From positions 1 to 5,891 of the forward strand of contig DMAT01000050.1 in the NCBI GenBank assembly GCA_003451635.1: 5,891 nucleotides of DNA, written 5' to 3'. The stretch's first letter is position 1. Each line of letters begins with the position of its first letter. A program made the position numbers and the translations under genes. Positions 1 through 5,503 of the stretch are shown here, in pieces. Below the pieces are notes generated by a model. That model saw only the letters and a program-made list of their open reading frames with translations, had not been told where the DNA came from and ran no database searches. Source of the stretch: Syntrophus sp. (in: bacteria) (lineage in GTDB: Bacteria > Desulfobacterota > Syntrophia > Syntrophales > UBA8958).

Positions 1-1401
1 GAGCTTGCTTATTTCGAGGCGCTTCTGATTGAGAAGATAATCAGATATGGCATGGGGCATGGCCACCTTCAACACCGCAAATGTTCCCTTGACGGCCTTG
101 GATTCCATTTTTCTGAATGCGCTCAGGGCCGTGTATTCCAGGGATGGCCGGAAGCCGGTGCCTTTGCAGAAGGGGCAGGCGGTGTAGCTGATCTCCTGGA
201 TCGTCGATTGTTTCTTCTGCCTGGAGAGTTCCAGCATACCGAATTTCGAGATCTTGGACATCTGGATTCGTGACCGGTCCACGCTCATGGCCTTCTTGAA
301 AGCCCGTTCAATTTCGAGCTGGTGCTGACGGTCCATCATGTCTATAAAGTCAATGACGATGAGGCCGCCCAAGTCCCGGAGGCGCAACTGGCGCGCAATT
401 TCTTCCGCCGCCTCGAGATTGGTCCGGAAGGCGGTTTCTTCCACATTCCGTTTATTCGAACCCCGGCCGGAATTGACATCGATGGTTATCATAGCCTCGG
501 TAGGATTGATGATAATGTATCCTCCGGACTTGAGATCCACCCGCTCCTGATAAATGACCCGGATCTGGTCTTCGAGGCTGTATTTGTCGAAAATGGGAAC
601 CATGTCCTTGTAGAGCTTGATGATCTTCACCGTCCGGGGTGAAACGGTCTTGCAGTAGGTCCGCAGTTTCCGGAAGGTTTCGTTGTCGTCAACGAGGATC
701 TCTTCGATTTCCGAAGTAAAGTAGTCGCGGAGGGAACAGACCCCAAAATCGCTCTCCTGGTAGATGACAGCAGGGGCCGTGGTTGCCTTGGCGTCTTTCT
801 GAATCTCTTTCCACAACCGGGTGAGATGTTGATAATCCCTAGATAATTCCTGTTTGGTCCGGTTCATTCCTGCGGTCCGAATGATAAATCCCATCCCCTC
901 TTCCGGCTTGATCTGCTCCATGATCTCCTTGAGGCGCTTACGATCTTCCTCATCCTCGATCTTTCTGGAAATGCCGCCGCCCTGTTTGTTCGGCAGCAGG
1001 ACAATATATCGTCCCGGCAGGGAGATGTAGGCGGTAAGAAGGGCCCCTTTTCGCTCGCTCACCTCGCGCATGACCTGAACGAGGACTTCCTGGCCAACCT
1101 TCAGCTGATGCCGGCCATGCCCTTGGCCGCCTTCCTGCCCATTATCTCCATCGCGCCGCTCCGTAAAATAATCCTGACTGACATCCCGGAGGGGCAGGAA
1201 ACCATCCTTCTTGCCGCCGTAATTGACAAAGGCCGCCTGAAGTCCTCTTTCGACCTTCATAACGATGCCCTTGTACAGGTTCCCCGTTATGGGGTCCTTG
1301 ACGGCCATCTGGATGTTGTAATCCAGCAGCTTGCCGTCATCGACGATTGCCATCCGCTTCTGCTCCGAATGGACGGCATTGATAAGCATTTGTTTTCCCA
1401 T
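1..1401 (-). CDS. rng: Ribonuclease G/E family endoribonuclease (partial, C-terminus off the left edge)
   Basis: This is a single-strand-specific endoribonuclease of the RNase E/G family, which matures rRNA and starts mRNA decay in the cytoplasm. The reading frame is open from ATG 1401 to base 1 (467 codons, no stop). An S1 RNA-binding domain covers about residues 38-128 and carries a Gly-rich, charged insert near 80-98. The DNase I-like catalytic core follows. The metal-binding aspartates are D308 in IDVNSG and D351 in VIDFIDM; their 43-residue spacing equals D303/D346 of E. coli RNase E. The zinc-link motif CPFCKGTG has C409 and C412, 101 residues after D308 as in RNase E. Compared with E. 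coli RNase G (489 aa), roughly the last 30-35 residues are missing, and nothing suggests a long RNase E-type scaffold before the cut. A good AGGTG Shine-Dalgarno site (1414-1410) lies 8 bases before the ATG. It follows the yciO-like gene after 46 bases, probably in one transcript. Confidence 0.95.
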   Translation of the reverse strand, partial: MGKQMLINAVHSEQKRMAIVDDGKLLDYNIQMAVKDPITGNLYKGIVMKVERGLQAAFVNYGGKKDGFLPLRDVSQDYFTERRDGDNGQEGGQGHGRHQLKVGQEVLVQVMREVSERKGALLTAYISLPGRYIVLLPNKQGGGISRKIEDEEDRKRLKEIMEQIKPEEGMGFIIRTAGMNRTKQELSRDYQHLTRLWKEIQKDAKATTAPAVIYQESDFGVCSLRDYFTSEIEEILVDDNETFRKLRTYCKTVSPRTVKIIKLYKDMVPIFDKYSLEDQIRVIYQERVDLKSGGYIIINPTEAMITIDVNSGRGSNKRNVEETAFRTNLEAAEEIARQLRLRDLGGLIVIDFIDMMDRQHQLEIERAFKKAMSVDRSRIQMSKISKFGMLELSRQKKQSTIQEISYTACPFCKGTGFRPSLEYTALSAFRKMESKAVKGTFAVLKVAMPHAISDYLLNQKRLEISKL

Positions 1402-1447
1402 TTTTCTTTCACCTGGCTGGGGTCTAATCATCCGACCCCGTATTTAT

Positions 1448-2056
1448 TTAAGTAAAGGCGGATACATCGCCTCTTCCTATGCGAATAATTTCCACCGTAT
1501 CGTCTTCAAGACTGATAACAGTGGATTGCCCTCCCGGGCAGAGGCCTCCATCGATAATCAGGTCAACACAGTGACCGAAGCGCTCCCGAATGAGGTCCGG
1601 ATTGTTCATGGTTTCCCCGTCTTCCGACTTGACGCTGGTGCTGATAATCGGTTGTCCCAGTTCCTTTACCAGAGCCAGACAGATGGGATGGTCGGGAACC
1701 CTGATTCCCGTGGTCTGCCGCTTGGGAAGGATAATTTTGGGAACGAGACGGGAGGCTTGCAGGACAAAAGTATACGGCCCCGGCAACAGACGGCGCATAG
1801 TCCGATAGGCGTAATCCGTTACGAAGGCGTATTTGCTGATGTCTTTGAGGTCGGCGCAGACAAAGCTGAAAGGCTGTTTCTTGCTTCGCTTCTTGATATC
1901 GTAAATCTTTTCAATGCCTCTTTTATTGAAGAGATCACAACCCAGCCCATAGACCGTGTCGGTCGGATAGATGATTATTCCCCCGCTCCGCAGAACATCC
2001 ACAGCCTTTTTTATCAAACGCACCTGAGGGTTCTGGTTGTTGACGGCAAGCAGCAT
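1448..2056 (-). CDS. yciO: YciO/TsaC/YrdC-family protein (threonylcarbamoyl-AMP synthase-like), YciO subtype
   Basis: The YrdC fold binds ATP, threonine and bicarbonate. TsaC/Sua5 members make threonylcarbamoyl-AMP for the t6A37 modification of ANN-decoding tRNAs. Visible motifs are IYPTDTVYGLGC (residues 29-40), IKKR (54-57, the K-x-R pair), RLLPGPYTFVL (89-99), TTGIRVPDHP (115-124) and a C-terminal IIRIGRGDVSAF. The second half of the TsaC active-site signature, S-x-N, reads S139-T-S141. That matches E. coli YciO rather than TsaC, and the N-terminal NPQ-RLI and the whole length (202 aa versus about 206) also align with YciO. YciO does not replace TsaC in E. coli, so its physiological job is less certain. 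ATG 2056 is chosen because an in-frame stop lies at 2077-2075 just upstream, although the Shine-Dalgarno site is poor (AAGGG about 15 bases away). rng follows downstream. Confidence 0.88.
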   Translation of the reverse strand: MLLAVNNQNPQVRLIKKAVDVLRSGGIIIYPTDTVYGLGCDLFNKRGIEKIYDIKKRSKKQPFSFVCADLKDISKYAFVTDYAYRTMRRLLPGPYTFVLQASRLVPKIILPKRQTTGIRVPDHPICLALVKELGQPIISTSVKSEDGETMNNPDLIRERFGHCVDLIIDGGLCPGGQSTVISLEDDTVEIIRIGRGDVSAFT

Positions 2057-2093
2057 AGTCTTTTTCGCAATCCCTTAGCCTTAAACACTGGAC

Positions 2094-2122
2094 TCTATAT
2101 CAGAAATAGAGGGGATTAGCAA
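2094..2122 (-). promoter_or_regulatory. Candidate sigma70-type promoter for yciO-rng
   Basis: On the minus strand TTGCTA (2122-2117) and TATAGA (2099-2094) are separated by 17 bases; each box matches the consensus at 4 of 6 positions. It lies about 40 bases before the yciO ATG. The -10 box overlaps a small inverted repeat, CTCTAT (2093-2098) and ATAGAG (2106-2111), which could be an operator or chance. Read-through from cimA is an alternative source of transcription. Confidence 0.4.
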
Positions 2123-2124
2123 TA

Positions 2125-2181
2125 GGGGTCAGACTTACTTATTGACATTTATTCTAAATGTCAATAAGTAAGTCTGACCCC
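2125..2181. repeat. 57-base perfect palindrome (27-bp arms, 3-base loop), REP/REPIN- or MITE-like
   Basis: The left arm 2125-2151 begins GGGGTCAGACTTACTTATTG, and the right arm 2155-2181 is its exact reverse complement; the three-base loop is TTC (2152-2154). The arms start with four G and end in four C, and no T-run follows on either strand, so it lacks the form of an intrinsic terminator. From memory, GGGGTCAGAC...TTGACA ends flank REP-associated IS200-like transposase (RAYT) genes and their non-autonomous derivatives in many proteobacteria; this was not searched. It sits 5 bases past the cimA stop, a typical tolerated insertion site. As RNA it would form a very stable hairpin that could shield the cimA mRNA 3' end. 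Confidence 0.93.
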
Positions 2182-2186
2182 GTCTA

Positions 2187-3773
2187 TCATTTGTTCTTAT
2201 TGTCCCGGTCCTTGCTCAGCTTGTACTGGATACTGTCCACCAGGGCCAGCCAGCTCGCCTCGATAACATTCTCGGAAACGCCGATCGTGCTCCAGGTATC
2301 CTCTTCGTCTTGCGATTCGATCGTCACCTTGACCTTCGCCGCCGTTCCCTCGCTACCTTCGACGATCCGGACTTTGAAGTCCGTCAGGTGCATTTTTCCG
2401 ATCTGGGGATAGAATTTGGTCAGGGCCTTCCGTAAGGCATTGTCCAGGGCGTTGATGGGTCCGTTGCCTTCCGCCGCTGTAAGTTCTTCTTCACCGCCCA
2501 CGGAGATCTTTATCGTCGCCTGGGCCTGGGAGGGATGGTGGGCCGTCTTCGTGGCAATGACATTAAAGCACTCCAGGGTAAAAGGTTCAACAAACTCACC
2601 GGTTACCTTCTTGATCAATAGCGAAAGCGATCCTTCGGCGGCGTCGAATTGATACCCCTCGTCTTCCATCCGCTTGATCTCATCGACGATCCGCCGACTC
2701 GTGCCGTTTCTTTCCCCCAGGTCGATGCCCAGTTCCCTGGCCTTGTATTCGATATTACTCTTCCCGGCCAGATCGGAGACCAGAACCCGCTGCTTGTTCC
2801 CGACCAGCTCCGGGGCGATATGCTCGTAGGCCATAGGATTTTTGAGGATGGCGCTGACATGGACGCCGCCCTTGTGGGCAAAGGCACTGCGGCCTACAAA
2901 GGGACGGGAGTTAAGGGGAGATATGTTGGCGACGTCGCCGACGTAATTGGACAGATTGCTCAGGTGATGGATAGCCTCGTCGGAAAGACAACGTCTTGCC
3001 ATTTTCAACTGGAGGTTAGCGATAATGGGGATGAGATCGGCGTTTCCGCAGCGCTCCCCGTAGCCGTTTACCGTACCCTGTACCATCCTGGCCCCGGCCA
3101 TAACCGCCGCCAGGGAATTGGCAATCCCCAGGCCGCCGTCATTGTGGGCATGGACCCCCAGGATCGCTTTGGGAACAAAGGCGGCGACATCTTCCGTCAT
3201 CCGCTGAATTTCGTGGGGGAGCGTCCCGCCGTTTGTGTCACACAGGACTATCCAATTGGCCCCGGCCTCCAGGGCCGCTTCAATGGTCTGCCGGGCATAG
3301 TCTGGATTCTGCCTGTATCCGTCGTAGAAATGCTCGGCGTCGTAAACGACCTCCTTACCCTTCCCTTTCAGATAGGCGACGGATTCCCCGATCATGGCCA
3401 GATTCTCTTCCCGGGAGATCTCCAGAATATCCGTCACATGAAGGTCCCAAGTCTTACCGAAAATGGTGACAACCGGGGTTTCCGCTTGGAGCAGGGCCTG
3501 AATATTGGGGCATTCCTCCACCCGCAAGTCGGACCGGCGGGTGCTGCCAAAGGCCGCCAACTTGGCATTATGAAAGGTTTCACCCTTTGCTAACTCGAAA
3601 AAGCGGACATCCTTGGGGTTGGAACCCGGCCAGCCGCCCTCGATGTAGGGGACTCCCATTTCATCCAGGCGGCGGGCGATACGCATCTTTTCCTCGGCAG
3701 TAAAATTGATCTGCTCTCCCTGAGAGCCATCCCTCAGGGTCGTATCATAAATCATTATATCACGTGCGGTCAT
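2187..3773 (-). CDS. cimA: (R)-citramalate synthase CimA
   Basis: CimA condenses pyruvate with acetyl-CoA to (R)-citramalate, the first step of the threonine-independent route to 2-oxobutyrate and isoleucine. The 528-aa length is usual for the CimA branch of the isopropylmalate/homocitrate synthase family, which is longer at the N-terminal TIM barrel/linker than the NifV type. Motifs: DTTLRDGSQGE (10-20, catalytic R14 and metal ligand D15), HAHND (208-212, metal-binding histidines), NGYGERCGNADL (236-247) and SAFAHKGGVHVSA (296-308). The latter sits at the linker side of the barrel. About residues 385-520 form a LeuA-type C-terminal regulatory/dimerisation domain, the usual site for isoleucine feedback. 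IPM synthase (LeuA) and homocitrate synthase are less likely because the whole sequence follows the CimA pattern. ATG 3773 has a strong AGGAGG site (3789-3784) 10 bases upstream. The leader directly before it is an isoleucine-codon attenuator, which independently supports the function. Confidence 0.96.
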   Translation of the reverse strand: MTARDIMIYDTTLRDGSQGEQINFTAEEKMRIARRLDEMGVPYIEGGWPGSNPKDVRFFELAKGETFHNAKLAAFGSTRRSDLRVEECPNIQALLQAETPVVTIFGKTWDLHVTDILEISREENLAMIGESVAYLKGKGKEVVYDAEHFYDGYRQNPDYARQTIEAALEAGANWIVLCDTNGGTLPHEIQRMTEDVAAFVPKAILGVHAHNDGGLGIANSLAAVMAGARMVQGTVNGYGERCGNADLIPIIANLQLKMARRCLSDEAIHHLSNLSNYVGDVANISPLNSRPFVGRSAFAHKGGVHVSAILKNPMAYEHIAPELVGNKQRVLVSDLAGKSNIEYKARELGIDLGERNGTSRRIVDEIKRMEDEGYQFDAAEGSLSLLIKKVTGEFVEPFTLECFNVIATKTAHHPSQAQATIKISVGGEEELTAAEGNGPINALDNALRKALTKFYPQIGKMHLTDFKVRIVEGSEGTAAKVKVTIESQDEEDTWSTIGVSENVIEASWLALVDSIQYKLSKDRDNKNK

Positions 3774-3783
3774 GAGAGCTTTT

Positions 3784-3789
3784 CCTCCT
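3784..3789 (-). promoter_or_regulatory. Shine-Dalgarno site of cimA
   Basis: AGGAGG lies 10 bases before ATG 3773 and starts two bases after the U-tract of the attenuator terminator. It is outside the terminator stem, so control should act on transcription rather than by hiding the ribosome site. Confidence 0.85.
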
Positions 3790-3790
3790 G

Positions 3791-3830
3791 AAAAAAAAAT
3801 CCGCTACCAGGAAACCTGATAACGGATTTT
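3791..3830 (-). terminator. Attenuator (rho-independent terminator) in the cimA leader
   Basis: On the minus strand, arm AAAATCCGTTATCAGG (3830-3815), loop TTT (3814-3812) and arm CCTGGTAGCGGATTTT (3811-3796) form a 16-bp RNA stem with two G-U wobbles and no mismatch. A run of nine T (3799-3791) overlaps the stem base and follows it. Read on the plus strand, the two wobble positions become C/A mismatches, so the structure is built for the cimA direction. It lies between the leader peptide and the cimA ribosome site, where a terminator only makes sense as a conditional one. Confidence 0.92.
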
Positions 3831-3879
3831 GTGAATGTTTTGTTTTTCTTATCTAAACACTAAACCACGATCAGGCTCC
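3811..3879 (-). promoter_or_regulatory. Antiterminator pairing of the cimA attenuator
   Basis: GGAGCCTGAT (3879-3870) can pair over 10 bases, two of them G-U, with ATCAGGTTTC (3820-3811). The second segment includes the top of the terminator 5' arm and its loop, so antiterminator and terminator exclude each other. The first segment lies within the last codons of the leader peptide and is also used by the upstream pause-type hairpin. A ribosome at the leader stop codon would cover it, while a ribosome stalled at the Ile run would leave it free. Confidence 0.8.
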
Positions 3880-3943
3880 GGTATTTTTCCGGCCTAATTA
3901 TGCCGCTAATAATGATGATCGTGTTCAGATTTCTATAATGCAT
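3860..3943 (-). CDS. Isoleucine-rich leader peptide of cimA (27 aa)
   Basis: ATG 3943 to TAG 3862-3860 encodes 27 residues: MHYRNLNT, then four Ile, SG, two Ile, RPEKYRSL, and a final IVV. Seven Ile codons use all three synonyms (ATC, ATT, ATA), so the supply of both isoleucine tRNAs could be sensed. Val-Val at the end and two Leu may widen the response to branched-chain amino acids. A Shine-Dalgarno sequence AAGGA (3956-3952) lies 8 bases upstream. The peptide itself is expected to have no function; translation of it senses charged tRNA-Ile, as with E. coli IlvL for ilvGMEDA. The stop codon lies 29 bases before the terminator stem. A random ORF would be unlikely to combine this composition, a ribosome site, competing hairpins and an isoleucine-pathway gene downstream. 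Confidence 0.91.
   Translation of the reverse strand: MHYRNLNTIIIISGIIRPEKYRSLIVV
3873..3895 (-). promoter_or_regulatory. Pause-type (1:2) hairpin of the cimA leader
   Basis: AGGCCGG (3895-3889) pairs with CCGG (3881-3878) and CCT (3875-3873), with an AG bulge and an AAAAATA loop. The hairpin lies just after the last of the clustered Ile codons and uses bases of the antiterminator segment. In classic amino-acid attenuators this is the hairpin that pauses polymerase until the leader ribosome arrives and protects the terminator when no ribosome is present. Confidence 0.65.
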
Positions 3944-3967
3944 CGCTTTTGTCCTTATCCGGCTCAA

Positions 3968-3996
3968 CCCATAATTGGTTCGGAGATATTTGTCAA
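3968..3996 (-). promoter_or_regulatory. Candidate sigma70 promoter of the leader-cimA transcript
   Basis: A perfect -35 box TTGACA (3996-3991) is followed after 17 bases by TATGGG (3973-3968), a weak -10 (TAT conserved). Transcription would begin near 3961, just before the leader peptide ribosome site. A TATAAT at 4029-4024 further upstream lacks a good -35 box and is the alternative. Confidence 0.5.
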
Positions 3997-4087
3997 CGGG
4001 AAATTCACGGAATTGTCGTTTTGATTATAATCGAATTTGTTATCGGACGAAATAGCAACACTTGCCCAACTTGCTAAATTGACATTG
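3997..4087. other. Spacer between the HDOD gene and the cimA leader promoter
   Basis: This AT-rich stretch has no ORF. It holds a palindromic GATTATAATC (4023-4032) that places a TATAAT on each strand, but neither has a good -35 partner. No convincing terminator for the HDOD gene is visible. Confidence 0.4.
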
Positions 4088-4933
4088 TTAGTACATTTTT
4101 TGCGGTATTTGATCTGTTTCAGCCATAATAACCAGGTATTTTTTCAAACCGGCGGCAGCAAACTGCTCTTCGACGATTGCTGCCAGGGAAGGGGCAAATC
4201 TATCCTCCAAGGAAGCATGTGGGGATCGAAAGACAAGTTTGTCATTCAAGGTTCGATAAGACCAGTCCACGGCGCTAATGGCCAGTTTTACCACTGTAGG
4301 CAGGGCGACTCCCATGCGATCAAGGATGAAGCAGTTGGTCAGAATCATTTCATGGAGATACTCGGGAAGTTGAAATCTGCGAATGATCCTTTCCGTAAGA
4401 TACGGATGATTCTGTTCAATAAATTCATCGGATGCAATATAATATGCGGCGCTGTAACGACTGCGATACACTGTCATCATCAGGGCGCCGACATTCGCAA
4501 GGAGGCAGGCAAGTTCCACCTGTCGCGCTCCATCATCCCGGAAACCGAAACCGCGAGCCATAATTCTTCCCATGACGGAAGCGCTAAAACTTTTTGCATA
4601 GATGATTTCAGCGTCGTGATTCCCCTGGGCCAGACGATGCATGGCAAACATCAGAATTAACACTTTTGTGTATTGCGTACCGAGGCGGTTGACGACATCG
4701 TAAAAATGCTTGACCGGACCCATTCTTAAGCTGCCATGAAAAGCAGAATTGGCGATGTTAAAGAGATATGTGAAAACGTCGGTCCCCAGCTTGGATTTCA
4801 GATTTTCAATTTCGCGCTGCCCGATTTCAACATCGTCCAGGACAAAGAGAATTGTCGGGTCAAAACCAAGGACCGAGTCCTTTACCAGGGTAAGCTCAAT
4901 TGTTTCAATCTGGTTTGCGATCTCACTATCCAT
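4088..4933 (-). CDS. HDOD-domain protein
   Basis: HDOD is a non-catalytic relative of HD phosphohydrolase domains found in bacterial signalling proteins, often linked to regulation of motility, stress or the cell cycle. The diagnostic stretch LFNIANSAFHGS (57-68) is followed by MGPVKHFYDVVNRLG (71-85), which corresponds to the usual aNSa...I.s...Ai..LG pattern. The all-helical remainder extends to about residue 225. Where true HD enzymes have a His-Asp pair, this protein reads LLANVGALMM (144-153), so no metal-dependent phosphohydrolase activity is expected. There is no receiver, GAF or other partner domain, no signal peptide and no membrane segment, so it is a stand-alone cytoplasmic protein of 281 aa. 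ATG 4933 has GGGGA (4945-4941) 7 bases upstream. It precedes cimA on the same strand, but a separate promoter and attenuator lie between them. Its target cannot be told from the sequence. Confidence 0.85.
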   Translation of the reverse strand: MDSEIANQIETIELTLVKDSVLGFDPTILFVLDDVEIGQREIENLKSKLGTDVFTYLFNIANSAFHGSLRMGPVKHFYDVVNRLGTQYTKVLILMFAMHRLAQGNHDAEIIYAKSFSASVMGRIMARGFGFRDDGARQVELACLLANVGALMMTVYRSRYSAAYYIASDEFIEQNHPYLTERIIRRFQLPEYLHEMILTNCFILDRMGVALPTVVKLAISAVDWSYRTLNDKLVFRSPHASLEDRFAPSLAAIVEEQFAAAGLKKYLVIMAETDQIPQKMY

Positions 4934-4971
4934 AATTTTATCCCCGCTCGCATGATGCTTGATTTGAGTGA

Positions 4972-5000
4972 AGTGTACCGATTTCTCCCTTGTGTGTCAA
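4972..5000 (-). promoter_or_regulatory. Sigma70-type promoter of the HDOD gene
   Basis: TTGACA (5000-4995), a 17-base spacer and TACACT (4977-4972, 4 of 6 matches) lie about 40 bases before ATG 4933, on the minus strand. The rest of the divergent intergenic region (5001-5226) shows only small palindromes, such as the 10-base CGTCCGGACG at 5138-5147, and an isolated TATAGA at 5185-5190 on the plus strand without a convincing -35 box. Confidence 0.6.
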
Positions 5001-5226
5001 CGTATCATCGCCTTCCCCAACTTTCTTCTTGCCAAGATTGACTGAACCATGCAAGATTATGGTGGAAGAAAGCAGCGGCAGTCGGCAGAAAAAAGGAATG
5101 ATTGATTCCATTAGGCCCGCTTACATTCACCAAAGAACGTCCGGACGGAAAACCGTGTTACGACGGGATGACGGAAACGGCAATTATAGATTTTTTGATT
5201 AAATGTCTATATTTAGGGAGGGGATA

Positions 5227-5499
5227 GTGGACTCGAAATTCATGGGCAAACAGATGTTGCAATACAATAAGACGAGCTTTGAAAAATCTTTTTCCACGAT
5301 GGTGAACATGCAGAACAATGCGGAAAAAATGTTCCAGTTCTGGTTGCATCAGACCAAAGGGTTCCCGGAAGAAGGCAGGAACTTCATGTTCGAATGGATT
5401 GATTTCTACAAAAAGCTCCGGGATGATTACAAGACCAGTGTCGATGAAGGCTATCGGAAAATGGAAGAATTCCTCTCCGGCGACCACAAAGAAGTGTAA
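5227..5499 (+). CDS. Small helical phasin-like protein
   Basis: This is a cytoplasmic protein of 90 aa if started at GTG 5227, which sits 5 bases after the GGAGG core (5217-5221) of an AGGGAGGGG purine block. An in-frame ATG at 5203 would give 98 aa but has no ribosome site and would place the strong site inside the gene. It has no signal peptide or cysteine, and it is rich in Lys, Glu, Met and Phe. It looks like two amphipathic helices around a Gly-Phe-Pro-Glu-Glu-Gly turn (GFPEEGRNFMFEWIDFYKKL). This pattern resembles short phasin-type proteins of deltaproteobacteria that coat polyhydroxyalkanoate granules; the resemblance is from memory and weak. No PHA gene is visible nearby. The next gene starts 4 bases after its stop, suggesting translational coupling. 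Confidence 0.75.
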   Translation: MDSKFMGKQMLQYNKTSFEKSFSTMVNMQNNAEKMFQFWLHQTKGFPEEGRNFMFEWIDFYKKLRDDYKTSVDEGYRKMEEFLSGDHKEV

Positions 5500-5503
5500 C
5501 GGG

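Noticed and set aside
1331..2119. A 262-codon plus-strand ORF opposite yciO
   Set aside because: It covers the YciO-family gene on the other strand and matches no family; it is a shadow of that gene's codon pattern.
2125..2181. The palindrome as a simple intrinsic terminator for cimA
   Set aside because: Neither arm is followed by a T-run, and the stem is much longer and more perfect than the cimA leader terminator.
2649..3593. A 314-codon plus-strand ORF opposite cimA
   Set aside because: It is fully antisense to a strongly conserved gene, and its translation shows no recognisable domain.
3774..3970. A T-box or metabolite riboswitch in the cimA leader
   Set aside because: No T-box sequence (AGGGUGGNACCGCG-like) is present, and an Ile-rich translated ORF with a ribosome site explains the terminator better.
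4054..4076. A 6-bp hairpin (TAGCAA/TTGCTA) downstream of the HDOD stop as terminator
   Set aside because: The stem is AT-rich with a 12-base loop and only a three-base T-run, too weak to call.
4990..5202. A short plus-strand ORF whose TAA abuts ATG 5203
   Set aside because: It overlaps the HDOD promoter, has no ribosome site and no recognisable sequence pattern, so it is probably chance.
5203..5226. ATG 5203 as start of the phasin-like gene
   Set aside because: It has no upstream Shine-Dalgarno site, while the strong AGGGAGGGG block at 5215-5223 points to GTG 5227.
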